Counted from the first letter of the stretch, positions 1-7,720 are shown. The stretch is 46,074 nt of DNA from Demequina sp. (GCF_016278775.1 NZ_JADQBF010000036.1:1-46074); one strand, 5' to 3'. Notes: generated from the sequence alone by a model not told the origin. Translations and numbers: made by a program.

Positions 1-2
1 AC

Positions 3-524
3 GGCGTCGGCATCTCCAGCCCCCAACTGCCGGGGCTCGTCGCTGGAGTCGCAAGCTTTGACGACGCGACGCCCACCCATTTGCTCGGGCTGGCTCGTGA
101 CAGCGGAGCCTCGGTGGACGGTTTTGTGGTGTTCGTCGAACGTCTGGTCGAGGCTGACGGGCGGGTGATCGCCATTCGATGCCGTCAAGACTTTGCCATC
201 AACGAGCGTGCACGGATCGCCGAGGCGCTCGAGCGTGAACTGGTGGCGAGCGCCGACGCTCGCAGCGGTTGGTTGCTCAACACGCTAGGCGACTCGGTGC
301 TCATCGTCGCGCTCGGACGTGACCGCATCGGAGACCTCGCCCAGGCCGAACGTGAGGGAGAGCCGTTCGCCGTCGTCGTCGCGCGTGACACGTCGCTGAT
401 GGCGAGAGGGGTTCAATCGCCAGGGCCAGAGGACTCGGCCCTGACGGCCGACGAGTACGTGAGTCGATTGACTGGAGCCGCGAGTGGCGGCTCGTCAACA
501 CGCGAGGTTGTTCTCACCGGCTGA
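3..524 (+). CDS. Hypothetical protein, 5' end cut by window edge
   Basis: This reading frame is open from the first bases of the window to a TGA at 522-524, so the true start almost certainly lies upstream. A TTG at 81 could serve as an internal start but has no ribosome-binding site in front of it. The visible 173 residues show no motif I recognise, no membrane segment and no signal peptide. Composition (many Ala, Arg, Asp, Glu) looks like a soluble mixed alpha/beta protein. It is followed by about 160 bp before the next gene, so it is probably not in an operon with the toxin-antitoxin-like genes downstream. Function unknown. Confidence 0.6.
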   Translation, partial: GVGISSPQLPGLVAGVASFDDATPTHLLGLARDSGASVDGFVVFVERLVEADGRVIAIRCRQDFAINERARIAEALERELVASADARSGWLLNTLGDSVLIVALGRDRIGDLAQAEREGEPFAVVVARDTSLMARGVQSPGPEDSALTADEYVSRLTGAASGGSSTREVVLTG

Positions 525-590
525 CGATGTCTGCCCATCTGCACCGGGCGAGCCCTCGCGCACTGCCGCCGCGACGGGCGCTCGAGTGGA

Positions 591-615
591 CATTGTTCCC
601 GCCCAATAGACAATG
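591..615. promoter_or_regulatory. Inverted repeat upstream of the HTH-nucleotidyltransferase gene
   Basis: CATTGT at 591-596 is repeated inverted as ACAATG at 610-615, with 13 nt between. It lies in the gene-free stretch between the partial first gene and the nucleotidyltransferase gene at 689. It may be a second, distal operator for that gene. Short arms make a chance match possible. Confidence 0.3.
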
Positions 616-656
616 CAACCAGCCCTGCCGTGGTTCGCCGTGGCGTCCTGACGACC

Positions 657-676
657 GGTGATAGCATCACCTATCA
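657..676. promoter_or_regulatory. Two nested palindromes, probable autoregulatory operator
   Basis: Two perfect inverted repeats overlap: GGTGAT-N3-ATCACC (657-671) and TGATAG-N6-CTATCA (659-676). They cover a -10-like hexamer TAGCAT (662-667) and end at the first base of the ribosome-binding site AGGAGG (676-681) of the next gene. Binding here would block both promoter and translation start. The product of the next gene has a helix-turn-helix, so autorepression is the simplest reading; that link is inference. Confidence 0.5.
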
Positions 677-688
677 GGAGGTAGCGCA

Positions 689-1171
689 GTGTCGGAATCG
701 CTTGTGGAACAGATGTTCGCTGACGCGCTCGAGGCCGAGCGACTACGCGTCGAGGCGCGCGCCAAGCTGGTGGGTGCGGTCAGGCGAGGTGCCGCCGCGG
801 GCATGAGTCAGCGAGAGATCGCCCGCGCGGTCAACCGCAGCCAGCCTGAAGTGGCGCGTTTGCTGCGCTTCTTCCCTGCGAGTGAGCGGGGGAGTGCGCT
901 CGCCAAGCGTCGGCGCGACGTCATCGACCTCGCGGCACGGCACGGCTTTCGCAATGTGCGCGTGTTCGGTTCCGTGGCGCGCGGTGAGGATGGTCCCGAT
1001 TCAGACATCGATCTCTTGGTGACCCTGCCTGACGGCGCCTCACTGTTCGACATCGGCACCCTGGAGAGTGAACTCGCCGCCTTACTGGGGGCGCGCGTGG
1101 ACCTTGTCCCGGACAGCGGCCTCCGTCCTCACTCGCGCGAAGAGATTCTCGCGGAGGCTGTGCCGCTGTGA
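689..1171 (+). CDS. HTH-MNT nucleotidyltransferase (MntA-like antitoxin family)
   Basis: A 160-residue protein starting at GTG 689, with AGGAGG 7 nt upstream. Residues about 37-62 form a helix-turn-helix (SQREIARAVNRSQPEVARLL). Residues 94-110 carry the minimal nucleotidyltransferase signature GSVARGEDGPDSDIDLL, with metal-binding Asp106 and Asp108 and a third acidic residue at Asp138, so the active site looks intact. MNT proteins of this kind often act as antitoxins that adenylylate a HEPN toxin. No HEPN gene is visible next to it; the following genes are an AbiE pair instead. It may be an orphan antitoxin, a stand-alone regulator, or part of a combined island with AbiE. The fold call is strong, the role is inferred. 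Confidence 0.85.
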   Translation: MSESLVEQMFADALEAERLRVEARAKLVGAVRRGAAAGMSQREIARAVNRSQPEVARLLRFFPASERGSALAKRRRDVIDLAARHGFRNVRVFGSVARGEDGPDSDIDLLVTLPDGASLFDIGTLESELAALLGARVDLVPDSGLRPHSREEILAEAVPL

Positions 1172-1180
1172 CCAAGGATC

Positions 1181-1227
1181 GTGACAACCTTGTCCTCGTG
1201 TCACAATCGCAATAGACTTACGTGACA
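1181..1227 (+). promoter_or_regulatory. Promoter with triple GTGACA/TGTCAC operator before abiE pair
   Basis: A sigma70-type promoter TTGTCC (1190-1195), 17 nt, TAGACT (1213-1218) lies in the 67-bp gap before the AbiEi gene. Three copies of one hexamer in alternating orientation surround it: GTGACA 1181-1186, TGTCAC 1199-1204, GTGACA 1222-1227. The first pair brackets the -35 box, the last covers the expected transcription start. AbiEi antitoxins are known to repress their own promoter by binding inverted repeats, so this is a good candidate for that site. Confidence 0.55.
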
Positions 1228-1274
1228 GGATCGGCGCGATGACGGAGAACATGACGAGCAGAAGGATGACGACT

Positions 1275-1898
1275 ATGGCGAGATCGATGACGACCCCCGC
1301 CGCAGCCATCCGCTCGGCGCGCCCGCGTTCGTTCGTGCGCCTTGAGACCCTTCCGGGCGCGGATGCGGCTCGTCGCAAGGCCGCCTCGCGGGCGGTGGCG
1401 GAAGGCGAGTTGATCAAGGTGCGCCACGGGCTCTACTACCGAGGTGCCAAGACTCGCTACGGAATGACGCGTCCGTCGGCCGTGGAGGTGGCGTTCGAAG
1501 CCCTGGGGCGCAAGGGCGTGGGGCCTGCTGGATTCTCGGCCGCGCGTGAATGGTCCCTGACCACTCAACTCCCGCCGGCGCTTCACCTTGCGGCGTTGAA
1601 GCCAGCGAAGGACCTCCCGGGCGTCACGCTCACGATCCGCAGCAACCTCGATCGCGTCGACCTCACGTTCAAGGAGGTCGCGCTCGTTGAGTTGCTGCGC
1701 GACCCCGAGGTGTACGTCGAGACTGGCTGGCCGGCACTTGTGGAATTGGTGGCGATCGCCGAGTCCGCCCACGCCATCCGCATCGGCAAGGTGCTTGCCG
1801 TTGCCGCGAGCGAGCGAGACGTGGCCACGCGTGCCAACGCCGCCCGTCTACGCGCGGACCTCGCCGCGCGCTCCCACGCCGGGCACGCGGCAGCATGA
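1275..1898 (+). CDS. AbiEi-type antitoxin (type IV toxin-antitoxin)
   Basis: A protein of 207 residues that resembles AbiEi/DUF6088 antitoxins: an N-terminal winged-helix-like part containing a VRHGLYYRG segment, then a C-terminal domain. In the AbiE system AbiEi represses the operon and counteracts AbiEii without direct contact. I chose ATG 1275 because GAAGGA stands 8 nt before it; ATG 1239 in the same frame would add 12 residues and has a weaker AGGA. The stop overlaps the next gene by 4 nt (ATGA), so the two are translationally coupled, typical of the pair. The family call rests partly on the unmistakable partner. Neighbouring operator repeats suggest autoregulation. Confidence 0.8.
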   Translation: MARSMTTPAAAIRSARPRSFVRLETLPGADAARRKAASRAVAEGELIKVRHGLYYRGAKTRYGMTRPSAVEVAFEALGRKGVGPAGFSAAREWSLTTQLPPALHLAALKPAKDLPGVTLTIRSNLDRVDLTFKEVALVELLRDPEVYVETGWPALVELVAIAESAHAIRIGKVLAVAASERDVATRANAARLRADLAARSHAGHAAA

Positions 1899-2863
1899 CT
1901 GGTCGCCTGCGAGACGATCCCGATGCGCTCAACGCGCTGGTCTCGCGTGCAGCGCAGCATCAGGGTGTCAATCCCGCATACGTGGAGAAAGACTTCTGGG
2001 TGACCGAGGTACTGCGCGTCGCCTCGCGCCCACGCGTCATCGCAGGGTCCGACCTCTCGGCGGAGTTCATCTTCAAGGGCGGTACGAGTCTCAGTCGCGT
2101 TTTCGGACTCATCGACCGATTCTCGGAGGACATCGACCTCCTCGTCGCCTTCCCGTCCGGCCCAGGTTTGGGCTCCAGGCACGCGGTACTGAAGCAGATT
2201 GACGCCGAGGTCGCCGCGCACCTGGGCGTGCCCGGCGGCGTCGGCGCGTCCACCACCGGTGTCAAGCGAGACACCACGTATGTCTATCCGCCATCGTTCC
2301 CCGGAGGTGGGCTTAGGGAAGGCGTACTTCTCGAGATGGGTAGCCGCGGCGGCACCCATCCCGCTTCGCTACACCCGTTGAGGTCCATGGTCGCCATCTA
2401 TGCCGGCGAGGTTCTGGGCGAGGGCGATTCCGCGTGGGAGGAGTTCGCGCCCTTTGACGTGAACGTCCTGGCGCCGGAACGTACCCTGCTCGAAAAGCTC
2501 GCCGCCGTACATGCGGCCGCGTCCGCAGGCGACGCGCACGCATTGGTCAAGGCGGGCCGCCACTTCTACGACATCGCCCAATTGCTTTCATCGCCCACGG
2601 TGACCGATGCGCTCGACGCGCTCGGTCCTCATGGCGTGCGCGAGCTTGCCGCCGACGTTGACCGCCACAGCGAGAGCGCCGGGTTTGCGTGGAGCGCGAG
2701 GCCCGACGGCGGCTTTGCGGACAGCCCGGCATTCGACGCGCGTGCGCCAGGCCACGCCGACGTTGTTCGCGGCTATGAGGCGGCGCTCGGCCTCGTCTAC
2801 GGAGACAAGCCTCCCTTCTCCTTCGTTCTGGAGACAGTGAACGCCCACAGGAAGCACCTCTAG
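1895..2863 (+). CDS. AbiEii-type nucleotidyltransferase toxin
   Basis: A 322-residue member of the AbiEii/AbiGii family, about the usual length. Visible motifs: EKDFWV (31-36), FKGGTSLSR (60-68), the catalytic SEDIDLL (77-83, Asp79 and Asp81), LLEKL (198-202) and RHFYDIAQL (222-230). These are the four family motifs, so the enzyme looks active. Family members transfer nucleotides to RNA targets such as tRNA and cause reversible growth arrest, and some give phage resistance by abortive infection. The start ATG at 1895 overlaps the antitoxin stop. A stem-loop follows the gene. The precise target in this organism cannot be read from the sequence. Confidence 0.9.
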   Translation: MTGRLRDDPDALNALVSRAAQHQGVNPAYVEKDFWVTEVLRVASRPRVIAGSDLSAEFIFKGGTSLSRVFGLIDRFSEDIDLLVAFPSGPGLGSRHAVLKQIDAEVAAHLGVPGGVGASTTGVKRDTTYVYPPSFPGGGLREGVLLEMGSRGGTHPASLHPLRSMVAIYAGEVLGEGDSAWEEFAPFDVNVLAPERTLLEKLAAVHAAASAGDAHALVKAGRHFYDIAQLLSSPTVTDALDALGPHGVRELAADVDRHSESAGFAWSARPDGGFADSPAFDARAPGHADVVRGYEAALGLVYGDKPPFSFVLETVNAHRKHL

Positions 2864-2868
2864 GTAGA

Positions 2869-2885
2869 CCGGCCAGACCGGCCGG
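2869..2885. terminator. Stem-loop between convergent genes
   Basis: CCGGCC (2869-2874) and GGCCGG (2880-2885) can pair over a 5-nt loop, just after the AbiEii stop and 2 nt before the stop of the convergent GNAT gene. There is no T-run on either side. Position and symmetry suit a two-way terminator. Confidence 0.45.
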
Positions 2886-2886
2886 G

Positions 2887-3270
2887 CTAGAGCTCGCACC
2901 ACCACAACAGCGCGCGGTCGCCGGTGGTCCGGTCGCGCATGGTGAACCCGTGCCGTGCGTAGAACCTCATGGCGTCCACGTCGGGCTCGTCCACCTGGAC
3001 CTCGAGTTGACCCCACCCTTCGCCCTGCGCGATCACCAGTAGCCGGTCGATGAGGGCGGCGCCGATGCCCTCGTTGCGACGCGCCGGTGTCACGTACAGG
3101 TCCTCGAGAAGCGCCACGCGGCCCTCGAAGTAGATGGACGGGCGAAGAGACACGGTCGCGAAGCCCACTGCGGGCGCGCCTGCGAGCAGCGCGAGAAGGT
3201 CGCGTCCGCCAAGCATGGCGCGAAAGCGGTCCTCTAGGACGCTGAGGGGAGGGGCCGCGGCCTCGCTCAT
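2887..3270 (-). CDS. GNAT family N-acetyltransferase
   Basis: A 127-residue acetyltransferase of the GNAT fold. The acetyl-CoA binding motif A is clear: LYVTPARRNEGIGAALIDRL, with the R/Q-x-x-G-x-G/A pattern as RNEGIGA, and a C-terminal FYARHGF motif B. It is short at the N terminus compared with typical 150-residue relatives. A GTG at 3342 would add 24 residues, but these do not look like GNAT sequence. ATG 3270 is better supported: TACCCT lies exactly 6 nt upstream, the spacing expected for a leaderless transcript. Substrate unknown. It converges on the AbiEii gene. Confidence 0.8.
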   Translation of the reverse strand: MSEAAAPPLSVLEDRFRAMLGGRDLLALLAGAPAVGFATVSLRPSIYFEGRVALLEDLYVTPARRNEGIGAALIDRLLVIAQGEGWGQLEVQVDEPDVDAMRFYARHGFTMRDRTTGDRALLWWCEL

Positions 3271-3381
3271 GCGGCCAGGGTAGCTATCGACGGGAAGCTG
3301 TGCCTGCTCTTGGGCGCGTGGGGGAGAGTCGACGGCCCTCACCCGCTACGCCTCGCGCACTGCGCCCCGTAGCATCGTCCC

Positions 3382-3804
3382 GTGCCTAGCCTGCCCAGCG
3401 CCGTGCTCGTCGACCTCGACGGCACGCTCGCGCTCATCACCGACCGCAACCCGTACTCTCACCACGGTGTGCTCAAGGACAAGCCCAACGGCCCGGTGAT
3501 CGAGGTCGCCCGCGCCCTCGCGTCGGCCGGGCACAGGCTGGTGATCGTGTCGGGTCGCAGTGAACTCGCTCGCGAAGACACCGAGCTGTGGCTCGCGCGC
3601 CACCTGGGCGTGCCATTCGACGGACCGTTCATGCGCGTCGAGGGTGATGACAGAAAGGACGCGGTCATCAAGCGCGAGCTTTACGCCACCCATATCGAGC
3701 CGTTCTACCAGGTGCTTTGCGTGCTTGACGATCGCGATCAGGTGGTGTGGATGTGGCGTGCGCTGGGCCTGACCTGTCTGCAAGTGGCGCCGGGAGACTT
3801 CTGA
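3382..3804 (+). CDS. HAD-superfamily phosphatase, polynucleotide 3'-phosphatase-like
   Basis: A 140-residue HAD hydrolase. Motif I is VDLDGTLA (catalytic Asp11 and Asp13), motif II is IVSGRS, and motif IV includes LDDRDQVV near residue 119. The closely packed single domain resembles the C-terminal 3'-phosphatase domain of T4 polynucleotide kinase rather than large Cof-type HADs, so a nucleic-acid end-processing role is possible. No kinase domain is attached. The start GTG 3382 has TAGCAT 6 nt upstream, which suggests a leaderless mRNA diverging from the GNAT gene. The substrate is not shown by sequence. Confidence 0.8.
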   Translation: MPSLPSAVLVDLDGTLALITDRNPYSHHGVLKDKPNGPVIEVARALASAGHRLVIVSGRSELAREDTELWLARHLGVPFDGPFMRVEGDDRKDAVIKRELYATHIEPFYQVLCVLDDRDQVVWMWRALGLTCLQVAPGDF

Positions 3805-3914
3805 AGCGGCGCGTAGAACCCTCGCCACGAGCGTCGGGCGTCGATCCCCTCATCCGCTGTTCTGCGTGGCGAGCCACATTGACCGCACGCCACGAGGCAG
3901 GCCATTCTTTCGCC

Positions 3915-5072
3915 ATGGGGGAGTCGGCGAGCAGAGCGAATGAAATGGCGGTGCTCCGCTCCCTCGCAGCGATTCGCGTCTCCCAGGTGGTGCTGTTCAT
4001 CCCCGTGATGTTCTCCGGAGCACCGGCGTCCTATAGCCAACCCGGTGCGGTCATCGGCCTCTACGCGCTCGTGGCGCTCTGGGTGGTCGCGATAGTCGTG
4101 GTGGTGTTGAGGCGGGCGGTCTACAGCGCCCGCGTGGCGTTGGCGGACGTCGCAGTTATCGCCGCTGCCACCTGGGCGGTCGGGATGCTCAGCGCTCCTG
4201 GGCATGCGCAGGGCTGGACCAATTGGGCCGTGGCGCCGATGATCGGCGCGGGCATGATGGTGGCTTCGTTCCGCAGCCGCGCGCAGACGTGGTTTTCGAT
4301 CGCGATGCTGGCCTGCGCATACGGGAGCAGCGTGTGGTCCGATGTGGGCCAGCCCGACGGCCTGGCCACGCTGGTAGGCAACCTCGGCAGCCTCGTGGTC
4401 TTCGCGTTCGTGGCAAGACTCGTGACACGGATGCTTCGCGAGACGGCAGCGCGGACGGATGAGCTCGCCCACGAGGCCTCGATGGCCCGACAGGTCGAGG
4501 CCGCCACCAAGGCCCGGCTTGAGGAGCGAACCACCCAGTACCGCATTCTTCACGACACCGTGCTGTCCACCTTGAGCCTGATAGCGCGCGGTGGACTCGA
4601 CCACCGCACCACTGAAGTCCAAGAGCGATGCGCGTCGGAGGCGGACTTTTTGCGCGGGATGGTCAATGGCAGCAGGGACCTCATGCCCACCAGTTTGGGT
4701 ACTGCATTGGCCACGGTGGGTCACGAACCGGCAGCCTTCGGCCTCCGCGTGCACCAGCAGTTCGACAACCTGCCCGAGGGTCTTCCGGATTCCATCGTGG
4801 AAACGCTCAAGAACGTCGCGAGAGAAGGGCTCAACAACGTGGCGAAGCACGCCAAGGTTTCTGAAGCGTGGCTGAGCGCCACCGGCGACGACGACGGCGT
4901 CGTCACCTTGACGATCGCCGACAGTGGCGTCGGATTTGATCCCGCCACGGTCACCGCCGGAATAGGGATCACCGAGTCCCTGCGCGGTCGTGTCGATGAC
5001 ATTGGCGGACGCATTTCCATCGATAGCGCGCCAGGTGCAGGCACCACGGTAGAAGTGGTGTGGGCTCCGTGA
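3915..5072 (+). CDS. Membrane sensor histidine kinase (NarL/DesK type)
   Basis: A 385-residue sensor kinase. Residues 20-170 hold five to six hydrophobic segments, so sensing is probably in or at the membrane. A coiled-coil-like stretch (175-205) leads to the HisKA_3 phosphoacceptor YRILHDTVL with His213. The HATPase domain follows: N-box REGLNNVAKHA (303-313), DSGVGFD (336-342) and GIGITES (350-356). ATG 3915 is preferred; upstream in-frame starts would overlap the HAD gene. The stop overlaps the response regulator start by 4 nt, so kinase and regulator form one two-component system. The signal and target genes cannot be deduced. Confidence 0.92.
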   Translation: MGESASRANEMAVLRSLAAIRVSQVVLFIPVMFSGAPASYSQPGAVIGLYALVALWVVAIVVVVLRRAVYSARVALADVAVIAAATWAVGMLSAPGHAQGWTNWAVAPMIGAGMMVASFRSRAQTWFSIAMLACAYGSSVWSDVGQPDGLATLVGNLGSLVVFAFVARLVTRMLRETAARTDELAHEASMARQVEAATKARLEERTTQYRILHDTVLSTLSLIARGGLDHRTTEVQERCASEADFLRGMVNGSRDLMPTSLGTALATVGHEPAAFGLRVHQQFDNLPEGLPDSIVETLKNVAREGLNNVAKHAKVSEAWLSATGDDDGVVTLTIADSGVGFDPATVTAGIGITESLRGRVDDIGGRISIDSAPGAGTTVEVVWAP

Positions 5073-5704
5073 TCGCCGTGGGGGCCATCGACGACGACGC
5101 CATGCTGCTCGAGGGTCTCGGCGCTTGGATGGGGCGGGACTCTACGCTGTCGCTCGTCGCCACGGCACGTGATGTCAACGAGTTCCTCGCGTTGGCACCC
5201 GAGGTAGACGTGGTGATTCTCGATCTCAACCTTCGTGACGGCACTTCGGTGTCGACCAACGTGAAGCGACTGATTGCCGCCGGCCACAAGGTGCTCGTGG
5301 TCTCGACGGTTCCCGACAAGGAGTACGTGATCGAAGCACTCGAGGCTGGTGCTGCGGGGTATATCACCAAGGACAGGGACCTCGACACCCTCGCTCGCAG
5401 TCTGCAGGACGTGGCCGACGGCACGGGTACGGTCACGCCTCAGATGGCGTTCCTCCTGAGCGCTGACCGCCGCTTGCGGCGTCCCCAACTGTCGCCCCGC
5501 GAGCGTGACGTGCTGTGGCACTATGGCCGCGGCATGACGCTGGATTCGGTGGCGAGGAAGCTCGGTATTCGGCCCGGTACTGCTCGCGAGTACCTGGCGC
5601 GAGTGAAGCAGAAGTACCAAGAGGTCGATCGGCCCGCTTACACCAAGAGCGACCTCGCAGAGAGAATGCGGGAAGACCGGATGGAACTCAACGGGCTTGA
5701 GTAG
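5069..5704 (+). CDS. LuxR/NarL-family response regulator
   Basis: A 211-residue regulator, partner of the kinase just upstream (4-nt GTGA overlap, which decides GTG 5069 over the in-frame GTG 5060). The receiver domain shows the acidic cluster DDD (8-10), the phosphoacceptor Asp52 in VVILDLNL, and a Lys in YITKDRD. The C-terminal half begins LSPRERDVLWHY and continues with a LuxR-type helix-turn-helix (SVARKLGIRPGTAREYLARV). The tail after the helix-turn-helix is slightly long (about 25 residues, charged). Presumed to bind DNA after phosphorylation; targets unknown. Confidence 0.92.
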   Translation: MIAVGAIDDDAMLLEGLGAWMGRDSTLSLVATARDVNEFLALAPEVDVVILDLNLRDGTSVSTNVKRLIAAGHKVLVVSTVPDKEYVIEALEAGAAGYITKDRDLDTLARSLQDVADGTGTVTPQMAFLLSADRRLRRPQLSPRERDVLWHYGRGMTLDSVARKLGIRPGTAREYLARVKQKYQEVDRPAYTKSDLAERMREDRMELNGLE

Positions 5705-5719
5705 GCCGAGCGACCTACT
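5700..5719. terminator. Inverted repeat carrying both convergent stop codons
   Basis: AGTAGG (5700-5705) and CCTACT (5714-5719) form a 6-bp stem with an 8-nt loop. The stop of the response regulator (TAG 5702-5704) and the stop of the convergent membrane-protein gene (5715-5717) each lie in one arm. On the plus strand the stem is followed by TT and a G-run. Likely a compact two-way terminator. Confidence 0.45.
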
Positions 5720-5948
5720 TTGGGGGGTCTTCCTTGAGCCTCTTGAGATAGGCGTCGCCGCGTTCGCGCGTCTCTTGCTCTTGCAGTTTCTTGGCGCGCC
5801 AGGCGAAGAACCCACCCACGGCGAGCATGAGAACGAGCAGCCACACCATGTTGTAGGGCACACCCACGGCCAGCCAGATCATCGCCCCAAGCAGGAAAGG
5901 TGCCCCGATGAAGGCGTAGCGATTCGCGAGACTCGGACCCGCGTTCAT
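5715..5948 (-). CDS. Small membrane protein, two predicted helices
   Basis: A 77-residue protein. Residues 12-30 and 34-50 are hydrophobic, giving a helical hairpin, followed by a charged tail rich in Lys, Glu and Arg (RAKKLQEQETRERGDAYLKR). I do not recognise a family. The ATG at 5948 overlaps the stop of the upstream gene by 4 nt, so the two are co-translated. A longer open frame upstream is only the shadow of that gene. Confidence 0.75.
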   Translation of the reverse strand: MNAGPSLANRYAFIGAPFLLGAMIWLAVGVPYNMVWLLVLMLAVGGFFAWRAKKLQEQETRERGDAYLKRLKEDPPK

Positions 5949-6364
5949 TTGTTCACCCCGGCGGGAGCAAGCTCGACAACCCTCACGGTGGCGGCGGGAT
6001 CTACAGTCTTGATCGCCTTGGCGTACAGCTCCATGAAGTTCTTGTACGGCTTGTACCCCAACAACTCCTTGGGGCCGATCGGGATGAAGTAGAGCAACGT
6101 GGCCTGGTTCGTACGGAACTCGAGGATCTCGGAGGTAACCTGACTGACCCCGTTGGACTCGCTGGCCAACACGGCAAAGTGCATCAACTTGACCTTTGCC
6201 CAACTCCGAACTAAGACAGAAAGCCCGCCATCGAGCGTCTCGTCGACTTGGGCCTCCTTGATCTCGCCGATGACATCCCGTGCAAGCTTGAGGAGCGCTT
6301 CTGGCTGGAGTGTCTTGGATGACGCCGTCACGTGGGCGTGTTGATACTTGTGCTTTGCGGCCAT
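5945..6364 (-). CDS. Hypothetical protein, soluble, 139 residues
   Basis: Start ATG 6364 has a strong ribosome-binding site, AAAGGAGG. The protein is soluble, without signal peptide or membrane segment. The C-terminal half has a recognisable GYKPYKNFMELYAKAI stretch, where a hydrophobic-aromatic motif sits between beta-like segments (TLLYFIPIGP). I do not recognise the family. It is coupled by a 4-nt overlap to the small membrane protein downstream, so the pair may work together at the membrane. Function unknown. Confidence 0.8.
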   Translation of the reverse strand: MAAKHKYQHAHVTASSKTLQPEALLKLARDVIGEIKEAQVDETLDGGLSVLVRSWAKVKLMHFAVLASESNGVSQVTSEILEFRTNQATLLYFIPIGPKELLGYKPYKNFMELYAKAIKTVDPAATVRVVELAPAGVNK

Positions 6365-6439
6365 GAGAGCCTCCTTTGTTGAGTGCCGGACGGGTGGATC
6401 ACGCCAGCGCGGTTTCGGTGGGGAATCGCGACATTCCGC

Positions 6440-6781
6440 TCAGTGCGCGTTCGAGATCAACTGGTCCTGGTTGGCGTTGGCTACGCCGGAAACGATGTTG
6501 CAGTAGGACAGCACCTCGCCTGTGGCGATGGCCATATTGAAGGCACCGTCGTCGTAGCCTGCGCTTCGCAGACTCGCCGCCAGTGCGTCCTCTTGATCTG
6601 AGGAGAGTGGGGCGAAGAAGCCCGTATCCGGACTCATGCGGGCGTACTCAGAGCAGGTCGGGACCGAATCTGAGCTGCAGGCCGACAACGAGGCGACGAG
6701 TATGCCAGTGAGGGCAAGTCCCGCGATGCGGAACGGGAGGCGCTGTGTCGCGTGAGCGACTCCTGATGTGCCATGGAGCAT
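6440..6781 (-). CDS. Small lipoprotein, unknown function
   Basis: A 113-residue protein with a lipoprotein signal: positively charged start, hydrophobic stretch 18-31 and lipobox SLSAC with Cys35 as the lipidation site. The mature part is about 78 residues and includes two further Cys (in PTCSEY and SYCNIV), which could form a disulfide outside the membrane. A G-rich stretch (GGGGGG) just before the ATG may serve as ribosome-binding site. No family recognised. It stands alone, with gaps of 75 bp and 130 bp to its neighbours. Confidence 0.75.
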   Translation of the reverse strand: MLHGTSGVAHATQRLPFRIAGLALTGILVASLSACSSDSVPTCSEYARMSPDTGFFAPLSSDQEDALAASLRSAGYDDGAFNMAIATGEVLSYCNIVSGVANANQDQLISNAH

Positions 6782-6913
6782 GGGATTCCCCCCGAATCAG
6801 TGAGCGAGAGTTCTGCTTAGTGGTGCAGAAACATCCCATCGCAGCGAGCTGGCAAGCGACAGTCCCCTAAACGACCGACGCGCGCGCGGGCTCAGTGCAC
6901 TCCCAGGCCACCA

Positions 6914-7519
6914 CTACTCGCCAGCAAACGCGAACGTCACGTCCGCCTCTGGATCGACGCTGAGCACCAGGGACCTGTAGAACGATTCGGCCTGTTCCTC
7001 GAGTAGATCCGCGTTCCGTTGCAGGTACTCGGCCTGGGCGTCCTCGTCCAGCACATCATTGACAATGTCGAGCGGGTCGATGTCGGCCGTGACCCAACTG
7101 AGCACGCCGTTGTTCTCTGCCGCCAGGGCGAATTTGACCTCGTCATGTCCGATGAAGATGAACTCGGGCAGTTCAATCTCGAAGCTGTGCTCGTCGGTTT
7201 GAGTGACGGTCACGTCCTCGCCGTTGAGGCCCAACTTTGCGTCGAACGAGTAGCGGATGAACGAGATTCTCTCGCTCCACGGCACATCGACGCCGAACAG
7301 CTCACTCTTGTTGCGATTCTCCGTGATCCCCTCGATGGCCAAGCTGACCAGTGCGACTTGCTCGATGCGGGTGACCGCGTTGATTACTTGGGTGTCCTGC
7401 TGCGTGGAATCCGAGCCAAATGGCGTGAGTTGGGGGAAGGCGTTCGCGGCCCATAGAGCGACGGACGCGCCCACCAGGAGGCTCAGCACCACCAAGGAAA
7501 TCCGACCAAGAACGCTCAC
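6914..7519 (-). CDS. DUF4230-like membrane-anchored protein
   Basis: A 201-residue protein with one N-terminal membrane segment (about residues 5-25) and a long extracytoplasmic domain. That domain has the layout of DUF4230 proteins: a beta-rich part with RYSFDAKLGLNGEDVTV and FEIELPEFIF, then a helical charged region (DEDAQAEYLQRNADLLEEQ). GTG 7519 was chosen because GGAAGGAG lies 5 nt upstream; a GTG at 7549 would put charged residues before the signal anchor. No role is known for the family. The DUF4230 call is tentative. Confidence 0.7.
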   Translation of the reverse strand: MSVLGRISLVVLSLLVGASVALWAANAFPQLTPFGSDSTQQDTQVINAVTRIEQVALVSLAIEGITENRNKSELFGVDVPWSERISFIRYSFDAKLGLNGEDVTVTQTDEHSFEIELPEFIFIGHDEVKFALAAENNGVLSWVTADIDPLDIVNDVLDEDAQAEYLQRNADLLEEQAESFYRSLVLSVDPEADVTFAFAGE

Positions 7520-7720
7520 GGCGGCTCCTTCCGTCACCACGTCCACCAAGCGGCGGGACGCACTACAACGCTACCTCGCCCGGCCCGCGCCGACCCCCGC
7601 TCGTCGTTCTACACGTCGCACTACCCCACAGCGGTACAGTCGTGTTACGGCGCCAATCCCGCCTGGACTCGCGTCGTCGCGCCGTCCCGTGATGGATCAA
7701 CTGCCGGTCGAAGGTCTCCC

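Noticed and set aside
3738-4850. Minus-strand open frame of 370 codons
   Set aside because: Lies opposite the sensor kinase gene, whose motifs are complete. His/Arg-rich composition marks it as a shadow.
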